Below are positions 42,218 to 51,239 of a DNA stretch of 64,000 nucleotides, one piece after another. Numbering within the stretch: position 1 is the first letter of the stretch; each line of letters begins with the position of its first letter. The position numbers were made by a program, and so were the translations under genes. Where the stretch lies: positions 1 to 64,000 of the forward strand of contig JBCDAV010000007.1 of NCBI GenBank assembly GCA_039184865.1. The letters run 5' to 3'. The notes under the pieces are model-generated. The model was not told where the DNA came from and ran no database searches. It saw only the letters and a list, made by a program, of their open reading frames with translations. This DNA is from Thermohalobaculum sp039184865. Its GTDB lineage: Bacteria; Pseudomonadota; Alphaproteobacteria; Rhodobacterales; Rhodobacteraceae.

Positions 42218-42840
42218 CAGATCGCCGCCACGCGATCTGAAACGACACGCCACGCCGCATCGTGAACATCCTCGCTCGAACGTGAAGCGTCGATCACCAC
42301 GCAACGCTCCGGCTCTGCCCGGGCAATCTCGAGATAGGCAGCGCGCAGGTCTTTCAGAAACCCGATACCCTTCTGTTCAAACCGGTCCTCCCCGCCGGTC
42401 GCACGACGTCCGGCCCGCGCGAGTCCCGTCTCCGGATCGAGATCAAAGACCAGGGTCAGATCCGCATCCAGGCCGATCATCAACGCGTGCAGAGACTCCA
42501 CTTTTTTCCGCAGAGCACCCGAGCCCTGATACGCGCGGGTTGAGTCCACGAAACGATCACAAATCACGACATCGCCGCGTTCGAGCGCCGGTCGAATGGT
42601 GCGTTCGACATGATCGCGGCGGGCGGCGGTGAACAACAGCGCCTCGGTCTCCGCCGACCACCGGCCCGGATCGCCGCGCACCAAAAGATCGCGGATCTCC
42701 TCGGCACCGGCCGCACCGCCAGGCTCGCGCGTCAGCACCACATTGCGGCCGGCCTCGATCAGCCTGTCCGCAATCAGGCGCGCCTGGGTCGACTTTCCGG
42801 CGCCGTCAATCCCTTCGAAGGTAATGAAAACGCCGCTCAC
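42217..42840 (-). CDS. tmk: Thymidylate kinase
   Basis: A 207-residue dTMP kinase. It has P-loop FEGIDGAGKSTQARLIAD (about residues 8-25), the DRX motif ICDRFVDSTRAYQGSG (about residues 91-106) and a lid region RAGRRATGGEDRFEQKG. It is coupled to the D-Ala-D-Ala carboxypeptidase gene upstream and to holB downstream. Confidence 0.96.
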   Translation of the reverse strand: MSGVFITFEGIDGAGKSTQARLIADRLIEAGRNVVLTREPGGAAGAEEIRDLLVRGDPGRWSAETEALLFTAARRDHVERTIRPALERGDVVICDRFVDSTRAYQGSGALRKKVESLHALMIGLDADLTLVFDLDPETGLARAGRRATGGEDRFEQKGIGFLKDLRAAYLEIARAEPERCVVIDASRSSEDVHDAAWRVVSDRVAAI

Positions 42841-43991
42841 CCCGGGAACAGCGGCTGCAGCAAGAGCTTCCCGGCGGCCTGCATCCGGGTCAGGAATCCG
42901 CCGGTCTCGACCCCGTGCTTGGCGACCAGCGGCACTTTCACCGGCGGCAATTCGGGCACTTCGATCTCGACATGGCCGATTTGCTGGCCTTCATTGATTG
43001 GCGCCGGGACTGGCCCCTCGTACCGGATTTTCAGTTCTGCCTTGTCGAGCGTTCCGAACGGTGCGGTCACCATCACATCGCGTTCCGGTGCCAGGGTGAC
43101 CGTGGCCGACGATCCGATCCAGACCGGCGCATCGATGATCCCTTCCCCGGCCGCATAAAGCTGGCGCGTGTCGAAGGCGCGGAAGGCCCAGTTGATGAGG
43201 CGCTCCGCCTCGTGACGGCGCTCGCCCTTGCTCTCGAGACCGGAGATCACCATCACGATCCTGCGCTTGCCGCGAATGGCGGAGGCGACAAGCCCGTAAC
43301 CGGCCTCCTGCGTGTGACCGGTCTTCAAGCCATCGGCGCCGACACCGAGGTTCAACAGCGGATTGCGGTTCTTCTGCGCGACGCCGTCCCACGTAAAATC
43401 GGTCTCGGCGAACATCGGATAGTACTGCGGGAACCGTTCGATCAGCAGGCGGGCCAGTTCGGCGAGATCGCGCACCGTCATCAACTGGCGCGGATCTGGC
43501 CAGCCGGTCGAATTGGCGAAGGTCGATCCCTCCAGCCCGAGGTCGCGGCCGCGTTGGGTCATCCGCTCCGCAAAGGCCTCTTCCGTGCCGGCGAGCGCTT
43601 CGGCGATCGCAACCGCGGCGTCATTGCCAGACTGCACGATCACACCGCGGATCAGGTCCTCGACACTGACGAGCCCGCCTTCCCGCAGAAACATCTTCGA
43701 GCCGCCCATCTCCGAGGCCCGTTTCGACGTGCGGAAGGTATCCGTCATCGAGATCCTGCCCTGTTCGAGCGCCTCGAACGCCATGAGCAGCGTCATCAGT
43801 TTCGACATCGAAGCCGGCGGCAACGGACGATCCGGGTTCTTTTCCAACAGAACGGCGCCGGACGTCAGATCGACCACGAAGGCAGCGCGGGCGGGTGTGC
43901 CTTGGCTCTGCGCGCGCGCGGGCAATGCCGCGAGCAGCGCAACGATCAGCGCCAATACGAAGGCACCCAGAGGGAGTTGTCTCGCAGTCAT
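42837..43991 (-). CDS. dacC: D-alanyl-D-alanine carboxypeptidase (penicillin-binding protein 5/6 family)
   Basis: A 384-residue secreted serine peptidase that trims peptidoglycan pentapeptides. A signal peptide covers about residues 1-27 (FVLALIVALLAALPARA). Active-site motifs are SMSKL (SxxK, about residue 62), SGNDA (SxN) and LKTGHT (KTG). A C-terminal beta domain follows, ending in an amphipathic membrane-associating tail. It is the first core gene of the dac-tmk-holB-tatD-MBL operon. Confidence 0.93.
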   Translation of the reverse strand: MTARQLPLGAFVLALIVALLAALPARAQSQGTPARAAFVVDLTSGAVLLEKNPDRPLPPASMSKLMTLLMAFEALEQGRISMTDTFRTSKRASEMGGSKMFLREGGLVSVEDLIRGVIVQSGNDAAVAIAEALAGTEEAFAERMTQRGRDLGLEGSTFANSTGWPDPRQLMTVRDLAELARLLIERFPQYYPMFAETDFTWDGVAQKNRNPLLNLGVGADGLKTGHTQEAGYGLVASAIRGKRRIVMVISGLESKGERRHEAERLINWAFRAFDTRQLYAAGEGIIDAPVWIGSSATVTLAPERDVMVTAPFGTLDKAELKIRYEGPVPAPINEGQQIGHVEIEVPELPPVKVPLVAKHGVETGGFLTRMQAAGKLLLQPLFPG

Positions 43992-44012
43992 GTAAGTCCT
44001 CCGGGCCTGGTA

Positions 44013-45098
44013 TTACCGCCGAACGGGCGCGGCATCCTTCAACCCCATTTGCCGGATCGCACGAAGAGCCGCGTTGCGTTCGGCCACCGTCTGGAACGGG
44101 CCGGCCAGCACCCGGGTCAGTGTCCGGCCCTTCGATGTGAAGGTCTTGCCGACCGCGGGCAGGTCCTTCGCCTTTATCCGTGCCAGCAGTTTGTTGGCGT
44201 TCGATTGCACGCCGAAAATTCCAGCCTGAACGAATGGCAGCTTCAGCGTGCTCGTTCGCGCCGCCGTCTTGGGCTCTTCTTTGGGTTCGGGATCAGGCTT
44301 CGGTTGAGCTGCCGCAGTTGTGTTTTCCAGTTCCGACGATCGCACGAACTTGAACGTCACGGGCGGATCGTCAGACTTCGCGTCCTGCGACGGCGCTTCA
44401 GCCTCTGGTTGTACGCTAGGCGCCTCGGGACGCGGCGTCGGCGTTCTGACGCTTGTCTCGGCGGCCGCGACCTCGGTTTCGACCGTCTCCTCAGCCGCTG
44501 GTGCCACCGGCTGCGTTTCAGCCGGTTCGGGGGTCGTGGAGCTTTCGTCCGCTGCCACCGCGCCATCAGACGGCTCAGGCTGGCGATCGCGCTGGACGGG
44601 GCTGACAGCGACGATGCGCAACTCCGCGGGCGTGCCAACATCCATGCCTAGCAATTGTGCGGCTTCCGACGAAATCAGCACCGAGGCACCACCTCCGGCC
44701 GCGTCACGTTTGAACAGCGCACCATCGACAGCCTGCCCGTTATCCTGATTGAAGATCCGGACACGGCGCGCAGAACTGGCAAGAGGATGCGCGACCCAGA
44801 CGCCCTGAAGCGTGCGTTTGCCGTCCCAGATCGCCAAGCCCGTCGCCTCGAAGATCTCTGGGGCCGGGCGCAGGAACGGCGAGATCGCCTGCGAACTCGT
44901 TTCGGTATTCGCCTGAGCGAGTTGAGTTCCGGTCGTCGCAGTCAGTCCCGCCGATTGACCAGCCGAGCGGCTGATCCGTTTGGCGACCTCGGCTCCGACT
45001 TCGATCTCTGCGCAGGCGGCCAGTGGCGACAGCCCTATCAGGGCGGTCACTGCCAGAACGGCGAGGCGCCGCTGATCGCGCACCTGCGGTACCACCAT
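44013..45098 (-). CDS. SPOR-domain lipoprotein, RlpA-like
   Basis: A 361-residue envelope protein. It has a lipoprotein signal with lipobox LAAC (about residues 26-29), a domain resembling the RlpA double-psi beta-barrel surroundings (GLAIWDGKRTLQGVWVAHPLASSARRVRIFN), a long Pro/Glu/Ala-rich linker (about residues 175-285), and a C-terminal SPOR domain (FVQAGIFGVQSNANKLLARIK ... GPFQTVAERNAALRAIRQMG). SPOR domains bind denuded septal peptidoglycan. It is 21 bp upstream of the carboxypeptidase gene, consistent with a cell-wall role. Confidence 0.82.
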   Translation of the reverse strand: MVVPQVRDQRRLAVLAVTALIGLSPLAACAEIEVGAEVAKRISRSAGQSAGLTATTGTQLAQANTETSSQAISPFLRPAPEIFEATGLAIWDGKRTLQGVWVAHPLASSARRVRIFNQDNGQAVDGALFKRDAAGGGASVLISSEAAQLLGMDVGTPAELRIVAVSPVQRDRQPEPSDGAVAADESSTTPEPAETQPVAPAAEETVETEVAAAETSVRTPTPRPEAPSVQPEAEAPSQDAKSDDPPVTFKFVRSSELENTTAAAQPKPDPEPKEEPKTAARTSTLKLPFVQAGIFGVQSNANKLLARIKAKDLPAVGKTFTSKGRTLTRVLAGPFQTVAERNAALRAIRQMGLKDAAPVRR

Positions 45099-45542
45099 GC
45101 TGCTCTCCGCGTCGTCATTCTTTTCGTTGAGCAGACATTACGGGAGAGCCGGATAAATTGAAAGACTGGGTGCGCAGCAGAAACTTTGTGGAGAGCGCGT
45201 CGGACCGCATTACCCGCGGGAGAAATGGCACCGAGGCAATGGTTGGGGCTCTCAGAGTGCCTCTACGAACTCGCGGGTAGCACACACACCAATTTGCCGA
45301 TACACATTGGCGGTGCTCAGGTCTCAACTCACGCGAGGCCCGCGAAAAACTCGAACTCGCACTGACGTTTCTCGCAAACCCTTGCAAAATCTGGGATATG
45401 GGTGATCAGACGGTACGCAGCATTCTCTAAAGTCTGGTCTTCACCGAGCGCCTTGCATAGTGCCGAACTGAAGGACATCGAAACCGAAATATCACCCTGC
45501 CCTCCAGGGCCTCGGATGATGTTCACGCCAATGGCAGGAGGA
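45099..45542. other. Intergenic region with one weak ORF
   Basis: About 440 bp between the SPOR gene and tRNA-Leu. The only frame with protein-like composition is 45329-45526 on the minus strand (65 codons, MNIIRGPGGQGDISVSMSFS..., containing LENAAYRLITHIPDFARVCEKRQ). It has no recognised family or clear ribosome-binding site and could be a small hypothetical gene or the relic of an element inserted at the tRNA. Nothing else convincing is visible. Confidence 0.35.
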
Positions 45543-45629
45543 TGGTGCGGTCGAGAAGACTCGAACTTCCACGGGTTTTACCCCACAGCGACCTCAACGC
45601 TGCGCGTCTACCAATTCCGCCACGACCGC
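45543..45629 (-). tRNA. tRNA-Leu (GAG), CCA encoded
   Basis: The reverse complement folds as a class II tRNA. Acceptor GCGGTCG pairs with CGACCGC, followed by discriminator A and encoded CCA. It has the D-arm GGCGGAATTGGTAGACGCG, the anticodon stem CAGCG/CGCTG with loop TTGAGGT (anticodon GAG, decodes CUC/CUU), a long variable arm, and the T-loop GTTCGAGTC. Confidence 0.95.
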
Positions 45630-45702
45630 ACGTCGCAGGCTGCGGCGTGTAGCAAACCGCTTTGACCTTGTGAAGCCCCTGTTCGGGGAATAGTCAGAGT
45701 TC

Positions 45703-46353
45703 ATGGTGGAATGGCGCGTCGCGGAAGATCCGGTCCCGTACGACGAGGCGATTGCCTGGATGGACGAGCGGGTCGACGGGATCATTGCGGGGACTGCGGA
45801 CGAGTGCATCTGGCTGCTCGAACACCCGCCCCTCTACACCGCCGGAACGAGCGCACGCCCCGAAGACCTGCTCGACGACCGTTTTCCTGTCTTCCCGAGC
45901 AAGCGCGGCGGTCAGTACACGTATCACGGCCCAGGCCAGCGCATCGTCTATGCAATGCTCGATCTGAACCGCCGCGGGCGGGACATTCGCGCATATGTCG
46001 AGAGGCTTGAAGCCTGGGCGATCGCCGTCTTGAATACGTTCCAGATCCGGGGAGAACTGCGCGAGGGGCGCGTCGGCGTGTGGGTCACCCGCGCCGAGAA
46101 GGCGCCTCAGGCGGATGGACGGCCGGCGGAAGACAAGATCGCGGCAATCGGCGTTCGCGTGCGCCGCTGGGTCGCGTTTCATGGTCTTTCAATCAATGTC
46201 GAGCCGGACCTCAGCCATTTTGACGGGATCGTGCCGTGCGGTATCCCAGATCACGGCGTGACAAGTCTCGTCGATCTCGGTCTTCCCGTCACGACGCTCG
46301 ACGTTGACGCTGCCCTGCGCGCTCAGTTTACGCACATCTTTGGCGCTGACTGA
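45703..46353 (+). CDS. lipB: Octanoyl-[ACP]:protein N-octanoyltransferase
   Basis: A 216-residue LipB that transfers octanoyl groups from ACP to lipoyl domains in lipoate synthesis. It shows EHPPLYTAGTSA (about residues 40-51), SKRGGQYTYHGPGQ, the catalytic Lys in EDKIAAIGVRV and the catalytic Cys in FDGIVPCGIPDHGVTS (about residue 179). It lies between tRNA-Leu and a c-type cytochrome gene. Confidence 0.95.
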   Translation: MVEWRVAEDPVPYDEAIAWMDERVDGIIAGTADECIWLLEHPPLYTAGTSARPEDLLDDRFPVFPSKRGGQYTYHGPGQRIVYAMLDLNRRGRDIRAYVERLEAWAIAVLNTFQIRGELREGRVGVWVTRAEKAPQADGRPAEDKIAAIGVRVRRWVAFHGLSINVEPDLSHFDGIVPCGIPDHGVTSLVDLGLPVTTLDVDAALRAQFTHIFGAD

Positions 46354-46468
46354 CCACTATGTTGTGGTTTCCCAAGGGATAGCACGGGGTGCGCCGCAAA
46401 CGGAACTTTACGGCTCGAAGGGCATTGCATCCTGAGTTAAAGTTAGACGGACGATGGGAGCGAAGCCG

Positions 46469-46852
46469 ATGCGGGTAGCCACCACAGTACTTGTCACCAC
46501 CCTCGCCGCGGGTGTTGCCAGCGGGCCGGCGCACGCCGAGGGTGACGTCGGCAAAGGCGAGATGATTTTCAAGCGCTGCAGTGCCTGCCACGAGGTTGAA
46601 GCAGACGCGAACGGTATCGGACCTCACCTGTTCGGCATCGTCGGACGGACCGTCGCGAGCGTCGGGGGCTACAAATACTCGGAGGGCATGAAGTCCTATG
46701 CTGCGAACGGCGAGGTCTGGGATATCGCACGGCTCGACCGTTATCTGACGAATCCGAAAGAGACCGTCAAAGGCACCAAGATGTCGTTTCGCGGTCTCAA
46801 CGAGGATTCGCAGCGAACCGATGTGATCGCCTATTTGGCAACCCTCAAGTAA
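46469..46852 (+). CDS. Cytochrome c2-type periplasmic c cytochrome
   Basis: A 127-residue precursor with a Sec signal peptide (MRVATTVLVTTLAAGVASGPAHA), one haem-binding motif CSACH (about residues 37-41) and a Met ligand in GTKMSFRGL. The pattern GPHLFGIVGRTV...GYKYSEGMK is that of class I c2/c-550 cytochromes. It could carry electrons to the reaction centre or to the cytochrome oxidase encoded next; the loop insertions of Rhodobacter c2 are absent, so calling it cycA is uncertain. The ATG at 46469 with a GGGAG site is preferred over 46454. Confidence 0.85.
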   Translation: MRVATTVLVTTLAAGVASGPAHAEGDVGKGEMIFKRCSACHEVEADANGIGPHLFGIVGRTVASVGGYKYSEGMKSYAANGEVWDIARLDRYLTNPKETVKGTKMSFRGLNEDSQRTDVIAYLATLK

Positions 46853-46894
46853 CTTCCAAGTCACCGTTATTTAACGCGAATCTGGCGCTAGATA

Positions 46895-46924
46895 CGCCCG
46901 GAACGCCCACCTTCCGGGCGCGCT
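46895..46924 (+). terminator. Rho-independent-type terminator after the cytochrome gene
   Basis: CGCCCGGAA (46895-46903) and TTCCGGGCG (46912-46920) form a perfect nine-base-pair stem with an eight-base loop, followed by a short pyrimidine-rich CGCTTTC tract. Confidence 0.7.
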
Positions 46925-47072
46925 TTCATTGTGCGGGAAATCCCCGGCGATCGGCGTGAAAAGCGGGTGTGCGGCAAGGTTTCCCGTTGCTGCCTCAGAA
47001 CCCGACCGATAAGCCGGTCGACAACGGTGCGCGGGCCAGCTTGCCCCCGCGTGGAATTGAAGGAGCAACGTC

Positions 47073-48722
47073 ATGGCAGACGCAGCCGCTCACGCCCACG
47101 ATCACGAACACAAGGTCGGGTTTTTCACCCGCTGGTTCTGTTCGACCAATCACAAGGACATCGGCGTCCTCTACCTGATCACGGCGTCCATTATGGGCCT
47201 GATCGCCGTCGGTTTCTCTGGATACATGCGCCTCGAACTCATGGAGGCCGGCGTCCAGTACATGACGAATGAGGATGGTTCGCCGAACGGTCACCTCTGG
47301 AACATCATGATCACCGGCCACGGCATTCTGATGATGTTCTTCGTGATCATTCCGGCGATGTTCGGCGGGTTCGGCAACTTCTTCATGCCGCTGCAGATCG
47401 GCGCGCCGGACATGGCGTTTCCGCGAATGAACAATCTCAGCTACTGGCTCTATGTCTCCGGCTGTACGATGGCGCTCCTGTCGGTCGTCGTACCCGGTGG
47501 CAACGGCCAGGGAGGCTCGGGTGTCGGCTGGGTTCTTTATGCGCCGCTGTCGACCTCGGAACAGGGTATCGCCACCGACTTCGCGATCTTCGCACTGCAC
47601 CTCTCCGGCGCCTCGTCGATCCTTGGTGGGATCAACATGATCGTTACGTTCCTGAACATGCGCGCGCCCGGCATGAAGCTGATGAAGGTGCCGCTGTTCC
47701 CGTGGTCGATCTTCGCCACCGCATGGATGATCCTGCTCTCACTGCCGGTGCTGGCGGGCGCAATCACGATGCTGCTGACCGACCGCAACTTCGGCACCGC
47801 GTTCTTCCAGCCCGAAGGCGGCGGTGATCCGCTGCTTTACCAGCACATCTTCTGGTTCTTCGGCCACCCGGAAGTCTACATGATCATCGTGCCCGCCTTC
47901 GGCGTGGTCAGCCACGTGGTCTCGACGTTCTCGCGCAAGCCCGTCTTCGGGTACGCCGCGATGGTCTTTGCCATGCTGATCATCTCGGCCCTCGGCTTCG
48001 TCGTCTGGGCGCACCACATGTACACGGTGGGTATGTCCGTGAATTCGCAGGCCTACTTCATGCTCGCGACGCTGACGATCGCTGTGCCGACGGGGGTCAA
48101 GGTGTTTTCGTGGATCGCGACCATGTGGGGCGGTTCGATCGAATTCCGAACGCCGATGCTCTATGCTGTCGGCTTCATTTTCCTGTTCACCTTTGGCGGT
48201 GTGACGGGCATCGTGCTCAGTCAGGCGGGCGTCGACCGCGCCTATCACGACACCTACTACGTGGTGGCGCACTTCCATTACGTGATGTCGCTCGGCGCCG
48301 CCTTCGGAATCTTCGCAGGGCTCTACTACTGGATCGGCAAGATTTCCGGTCGCCAGTACAACGAGACGCTCGGCAAGATCCAGTTCTGGACGATGTTCAT
48401 CGGCGCCAACATCACCTTCTTCCCGCAGCACTTCATCGGGCGGCAGGGCATGCCGCGGCGCTACCTCGACTATCCGGAAGCGTTCGAGTTCTACCACTTC
48501 ATCTCGTCAATCGGGGCGTTCATCTCGATCGCGTCGTTCATCCTGTTCTTCTACATCATGATCCGGACCGTGCTGGCGGGCGAGCGGATCACCGAAGAGA
48601 ACTATTGGGATGACAAGTACCCGGCACTGGAGTGGTCACTGCCCAACCCGCCGCCGGCGCACACGTTCGAAACGCTGTCGACCCCGGCCGACTGGGACAA
48701 GCAGCAACCGGCCCACCACTAG
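47073..48722 (+). CDS. ctaD: aa3-type cytochrome c oxidase subunit I
   Basis: A 549-residue haem-copper oxidase core subunit with twelve membrane helices. Visible are the haem ligand regions NIMITGHGILMMFF and VAHFHYVMSLGA, the CuB/His-Tyr site FGHPEVYMIIVP, and the HH pair in FVVWAHHMYTVG. The N-terminus (MADAAAHAHDHEHKVGFFTRW) is typical of Rhodobacterales CtaD. It indicates aerobic respiration. Subunits II and III are not adjacent. Confidence 0.97.
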   Translation: MADAAAHAHDHEHKVGFFTRWFCSTNHKDIGVLYLITASIMGLIAVGFSGYMRLELMEAGVQYMTNEDGSPNGHLWNIMITGHGILMMFFVIIPAMFGGFGNFFMPLQIGAPDMAFPRMNNLSYWLYVSGCTMALLSVVVPGGNGQGGSGVGWVLYAPLSTSEQGIATDFAIFALHLSGASSILGGINMIVTFLNMRAPGMKLMKVPLFPWSIFATAWMILLSLPVLAGAITMLLTDRNFGTAFFQPEGGGDPLLYQHIFWFFGHPEVYMIIVPAFGVVSHVVSTFSRKPVFGYAAMVFAMLIISALGFVVWAHHMYTVGMSVNSQAYFMLATLTIAVPTGVKVFSWIATMWGGSIEFRTPMLYAVGFIFLFTFGGVTGIVLSQAGVDRAYHDTYYVVAHFHYVMSLGAAFGIFAGLYYWIGKISGRQYNETLGKIQFWTMFIGANITFFPQHFIGRQGMPRRYLDYPEAFEFYHFISSIGAFISIASFILFFYIMIRTVLAGERITEENYWDDKYPALEWSLPNPPPAHTFETLSTPADWDKQQPAHH

Positions 48723-48726
48723 GCCG

Positions 48727-49272
48727 TTGTCGGACGCAACAACATCCGCGGCTGGAGAACGCTCTCCGGCCGCGTCTGTTGCAGGGCCGAACTGGCGCGA
48801 TCGCAAGGACCGCCCGATCTACCAGGTTGAGCTCTGGCCCAACCAGTCGCTGACTCAACCGGGTCTCATCTGGTTCCTCGGGATCTCGGCCGCTTTCCTT
48901 GCGCTACCCGCAGCCACGATCATCGGCACTGCCGTGTTCTGGGGCCTGACCCCCTTCCTCGCGATCGCGTTTCTTGGGATCTGGTTCGCGATCAGGCTAA
49001 ACGGGCGCAACCTGTCATTTTCCGAGACTCTCTGGATCTGGCGCGACGAAATCCGGGTCGAACGGCGCGAGCCGAACGGCCGACGCCTGCGCTGGCAGGC
49101 CGAGCCGTTTCGGGTGCGTCTGCGCATCCACAAGGACGCGAAGATCGAGGATTATCTGACGCTGTCAGGCGGCGGGCGCATCATCGAGCTGGGCGCATTC
49201 CTGGCACCATCGGAACGCATAGCACTGGCCGACGAGATCGAGTCCGCCCTGACCCGCGCGGTGCGCGCCTGA
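48727..49272 (+). CDS. DUF2244 family membrane protein
   Basis: A 181-residue protein with two adjacent hydrophobic helices (LIWFLGISAAFLALPAATIIGTAVFWGLTPFLAIAFLGIW region, about residues 50-90) and a soluble C-terminal part (EIRVERREPNGRRLRWQAEPFRVRL), characteristic of the DUF2244/integral membrane family often found near ctaD in alphaproteobacteria. Only a TTG at 48727, five bases after ctaD, gives a reasonable start; an ATG at 48610 would overlap ctaD by over 100 bp. Function unknown. Confidence 0.75.
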   Translation: MSDATTSAAGERSPAASVAGPNWRDRKDRPIYQVELWPNQSLTQPGLIWFLGISAAFLALPAATIIGTAVFWGLTPFLAIAFLGIWFAIRLNGRNLSFSETLWIWRDEIRVERREPNGRRLRWQAEPFRVRLRIHKDAKIEDYLTLSGGGRIIELGAFLAPSERIALADEIESALTRAVRA

Positions 49273-49273
49273 T

Positions 49274-49291
49274 CCAGCCTAATAAGGCTGG
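49274..49291. terminator. Bidirectional terminator between convergent genes
   Basis: CCAGCCT-AATA-AGGCTGG is a perfect seven-base-pair stem lying between the convergent stops at 49272 and 49279; a TTTT tract follows on the plus strand nine bases later. Confidence 0.6.
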
Positions 49292-49671
49292 TACGACTTT
49301 TCCTCGACCAGACGCGATCCAAGCACCACGTTGATCTCTCGCTTCAGCGCGGCGCGGCGGTCGTTCGTCTTGTAGACCGAGCGCGCCAGCTTAATGAACC
49401 GGTCGCCGAAGTCGCCCGCCCGCTCGCAGTCGCGGATGTCATCTTCAATCGTCCAGAGTTGCTGGTTCACGAACTTCAGATCGTCCGTGAGCCTGGACAT
49501 CTCTGACGAGGGCGCGATCGCCGCGTCACGAGATGTCTGAAGCGTCTGAAGCTCGATCTGGACGTTTTTCAGCTTGTCGGGATCGGTGATGTTCTCGGTC
49601 TTGATCTCAAGGATCGTGATCTTGTCGATCAACTCACCCGGAGCGATCTCGATTGTCACGGTGCCACTCAT
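49279..49671 (-). CDS. DUF6165 family small protein
   Basis: A 130-residue soluble, mostly helical protein. It begins MSGTVTIEIAPGELIDKITI and continues with coiled-coil-like helices (LKNVQIELQTLQTSR, IDDIRDCERAGDFGDRFIKLARSVYKTNDRRAALKREIN). This family (DUF6165, as I recall) is commonly encoded beside TPR/glycosyltransferase-like genes, as here: its ATG overlaps the stop of the preceding gene. Function unknown. Confidence 0.75.
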   Translation of the reverse strand: MSGTVTIEIAPGELIDKITILEIKTENITDPDKLKNVQIELQTLQTSRDAAIAPSSEMSRLTDDLKFVNQQLWTIEDDIRDCERAGDFGDRFIKLARSVYKTNDRRAALKREINVVLGSRLVEEKSYQPY

Positions 49672-51140
49672 GCGCGGCTCTCCACGTGCTCGCGCAAGGC
49701 AAGCTCGACGCGGTCGAACAGTTCCGGCCAATCGCCCGAGGCACGCTGCCGAAAGAGCCGCATCGACGGATACCACGGCGTCGTGTCCTCAGAGCCGTAG
49801 AGCCAGAACCCCTCGTATGTCAGCATGTTCCAGACCGGCTTTCCAAGCGACGCTGCCACATGGACGACCGCGGTATCGGTCGTGATCATCAGATCCATCT
49901 CGTCGATGATCGCCGCCGTATCGGCGAAGTCCCGGTCGTGCCCGCAGGCATCCACGATCAACCCCGACATGCCGGACTTGACGAAATCCTCGTGCGCATC
50001 GCCCTTGTAGAGGCTGAAGAGCTGCACGCCAGGCACTTGCGCGAGGCCCAGGAAATTTTCCGGCGATGTCGAGCGTCTATGATTGGCCCGGTAGGTCAGG
50101 CTGCCGGTCCAGACGATCCCGACCTTGAGCCGCTTGCCGAACGGTTTCGTCAGCTTGCGGGCCCGGACCTTGCTGTCTTCGGGAATGAACAGCCGCGGCA
50201 GCGGCGGCGGCTCGCCACCTTGCATCCCGACCAGATACGGCAGGCTCATGTTCGGCGTGTAGTAGTCGTAGTGCGCGCTCTTGCTCGCACCCGCGAGCAT
50301 TTCATCCAGGCCCTGGATCTTGCCGAACAACCGCTGCAGCGGTGGCTTGACCACCATCGAGACCTTGGACGGTTTCAACTTTTTCAGTTGAGGCAGGAAC
50401 CGCGCCATCAGGATCGCATCTCCGAAACCCTGTTCGGGCAGGATGACGATCGACTTGCCCTCGATCGGTTCGCCGCCCCAGCGCGGCCAGGGCGCATCCT
50501 CCGGCAAAGAGACCTCGTCACCGGAATAGCGCGCCTCGAAGTCCCGGAAACCCTCGGCATAGTTTCCAAGCATGAGGTGGGCGAGCGACCGCTGAAGCTG
50601 GCAATTCTCGTCCATCCGCCCATCGGCATCGAGCGCATCGATGATGTCGACGGCTTCCTGGTTGCCCCAGCAGCCGCGCAACGCAATCGCCAGATCGCGC
50701 ACGCGCAGGATCTCGTCGGGGAACTCCTCGCAAAGCTGCCTGCGGATCGCGACCGCCTCTTCCGCCTCACCGAGGTCGCACAGCGCATTCGCCAGGTTCG
50801 AGCGCGCATTCACCATCTTCGGATCGATCTCGATGGCCTTACGATGGGCAGCGCAGGCTTCCGCAAAGTTCTGCTGGCGTCTCAGCAGCGCCCCGAAATT
50901 TGTCCACGCCGTGGCACTCGACGGATTGCTCTGAAGGCAGATCCGGTAGAGCGCAGCCGCTTCGTCGAGCTTGTTGTCCCGGTGCAGTTTGACCGCAGTC
51001 TCGAACGCCTCCTTCAAGGACATCGTCTTTCCCGGTGGCTTCTCTGCCTGCGGGGTCTCAATGGCCTGCGTTTCCGACATCGTGTTCCCAATCACAACGG
51101 GCGCCGACGCCGGCGCCAAAGACTTCCTGTCCTCAGCCAT
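49668..51140 (-). CDS. TPR-containing glycosyltransferase-family-9-like protein
   Basis: A 490-residue protein. The N-terminal tetratricopeptide repeats (about residues 35-190; e.g. AAALYRICLQSNPSSATAWTNFGALLRRQQ and ACAAHRKAIEIDPKMVNARSNLANAL) are followed by a GT-B/GT9-like C-terminal domain (KVGIVWTGSLTYRANHRRSTSPENF, MITTDTAVVHVAASLGKPVWNML). This architecture resembles O-linked sugar transfer or SPINDLY-like proteins, but the acceptor is unknown. It is coupled to the DUF6165 gene. Confidence 0.8.
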   Translation of the reverse strand: MAEDRKSLAPASAPVVIGNTMSETQAIETPQAEKPPGKTMSLKEAFETAVKLHRDNKLDEAAALYRICLQSNPSSATAWTNFGALLRRQQNFAEACAAHRKAIEIDPKMVNARSNLANALCDLGEAEEAVAIRRQLCEEFPDEILRVRDLAIALRGCWGNQEAVDIIDALDADGRMDENCQLQRSLAHLMLGNYAEGFRDFEARYSGDEVSLPEDAPWPRWGGEPIEGKSIVILPEQGFGDAILMARFLPQLKKLKPSKVSMVVKPPLQRLFGKIQGLDEMLAGASKSAHYDYYTPNMSLPYLVGMQGGEPPPLPRLFIPEDSKVRARKLTKPFGKRLKVGIVWTGSLTYRANHRRSTSPENFLGLAQVPGVQLFSLYKGDAHEDFVKSGMSGLIVDACGHDRDFADTAAIIDEMDLMITTDTAVVHVAASLGKPVWNMLTYEGFWLYGSEDTTPWYPSMRLFRQRASGDWPELFDRVELALREHVESRA

Positions 51141-51239
51141 AGCAATAGACGATGAAATTTTTTGTTTCCAGATCGCTGATCGGTGGGAATTCCCATGCGT
51201 GACGGGTAACAGGAAGCCGATACATCAGCCGAGGCGGCC

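Noticed and set aside
45115..45387. 90-codon minus-strand frame upstream of tRNA-Leu
   Set aside because: Arg/Ser-rich low-quality sequence with no ribosome-binding site; overlaps a better but still weak frame at 45329-45526.
45543..45702. Integration site (att) or prophage/IS element at tRNA-Leu
   Set aside because: No integrase, transposase or direct repeat of the tRNA 3' end was seen nearby.
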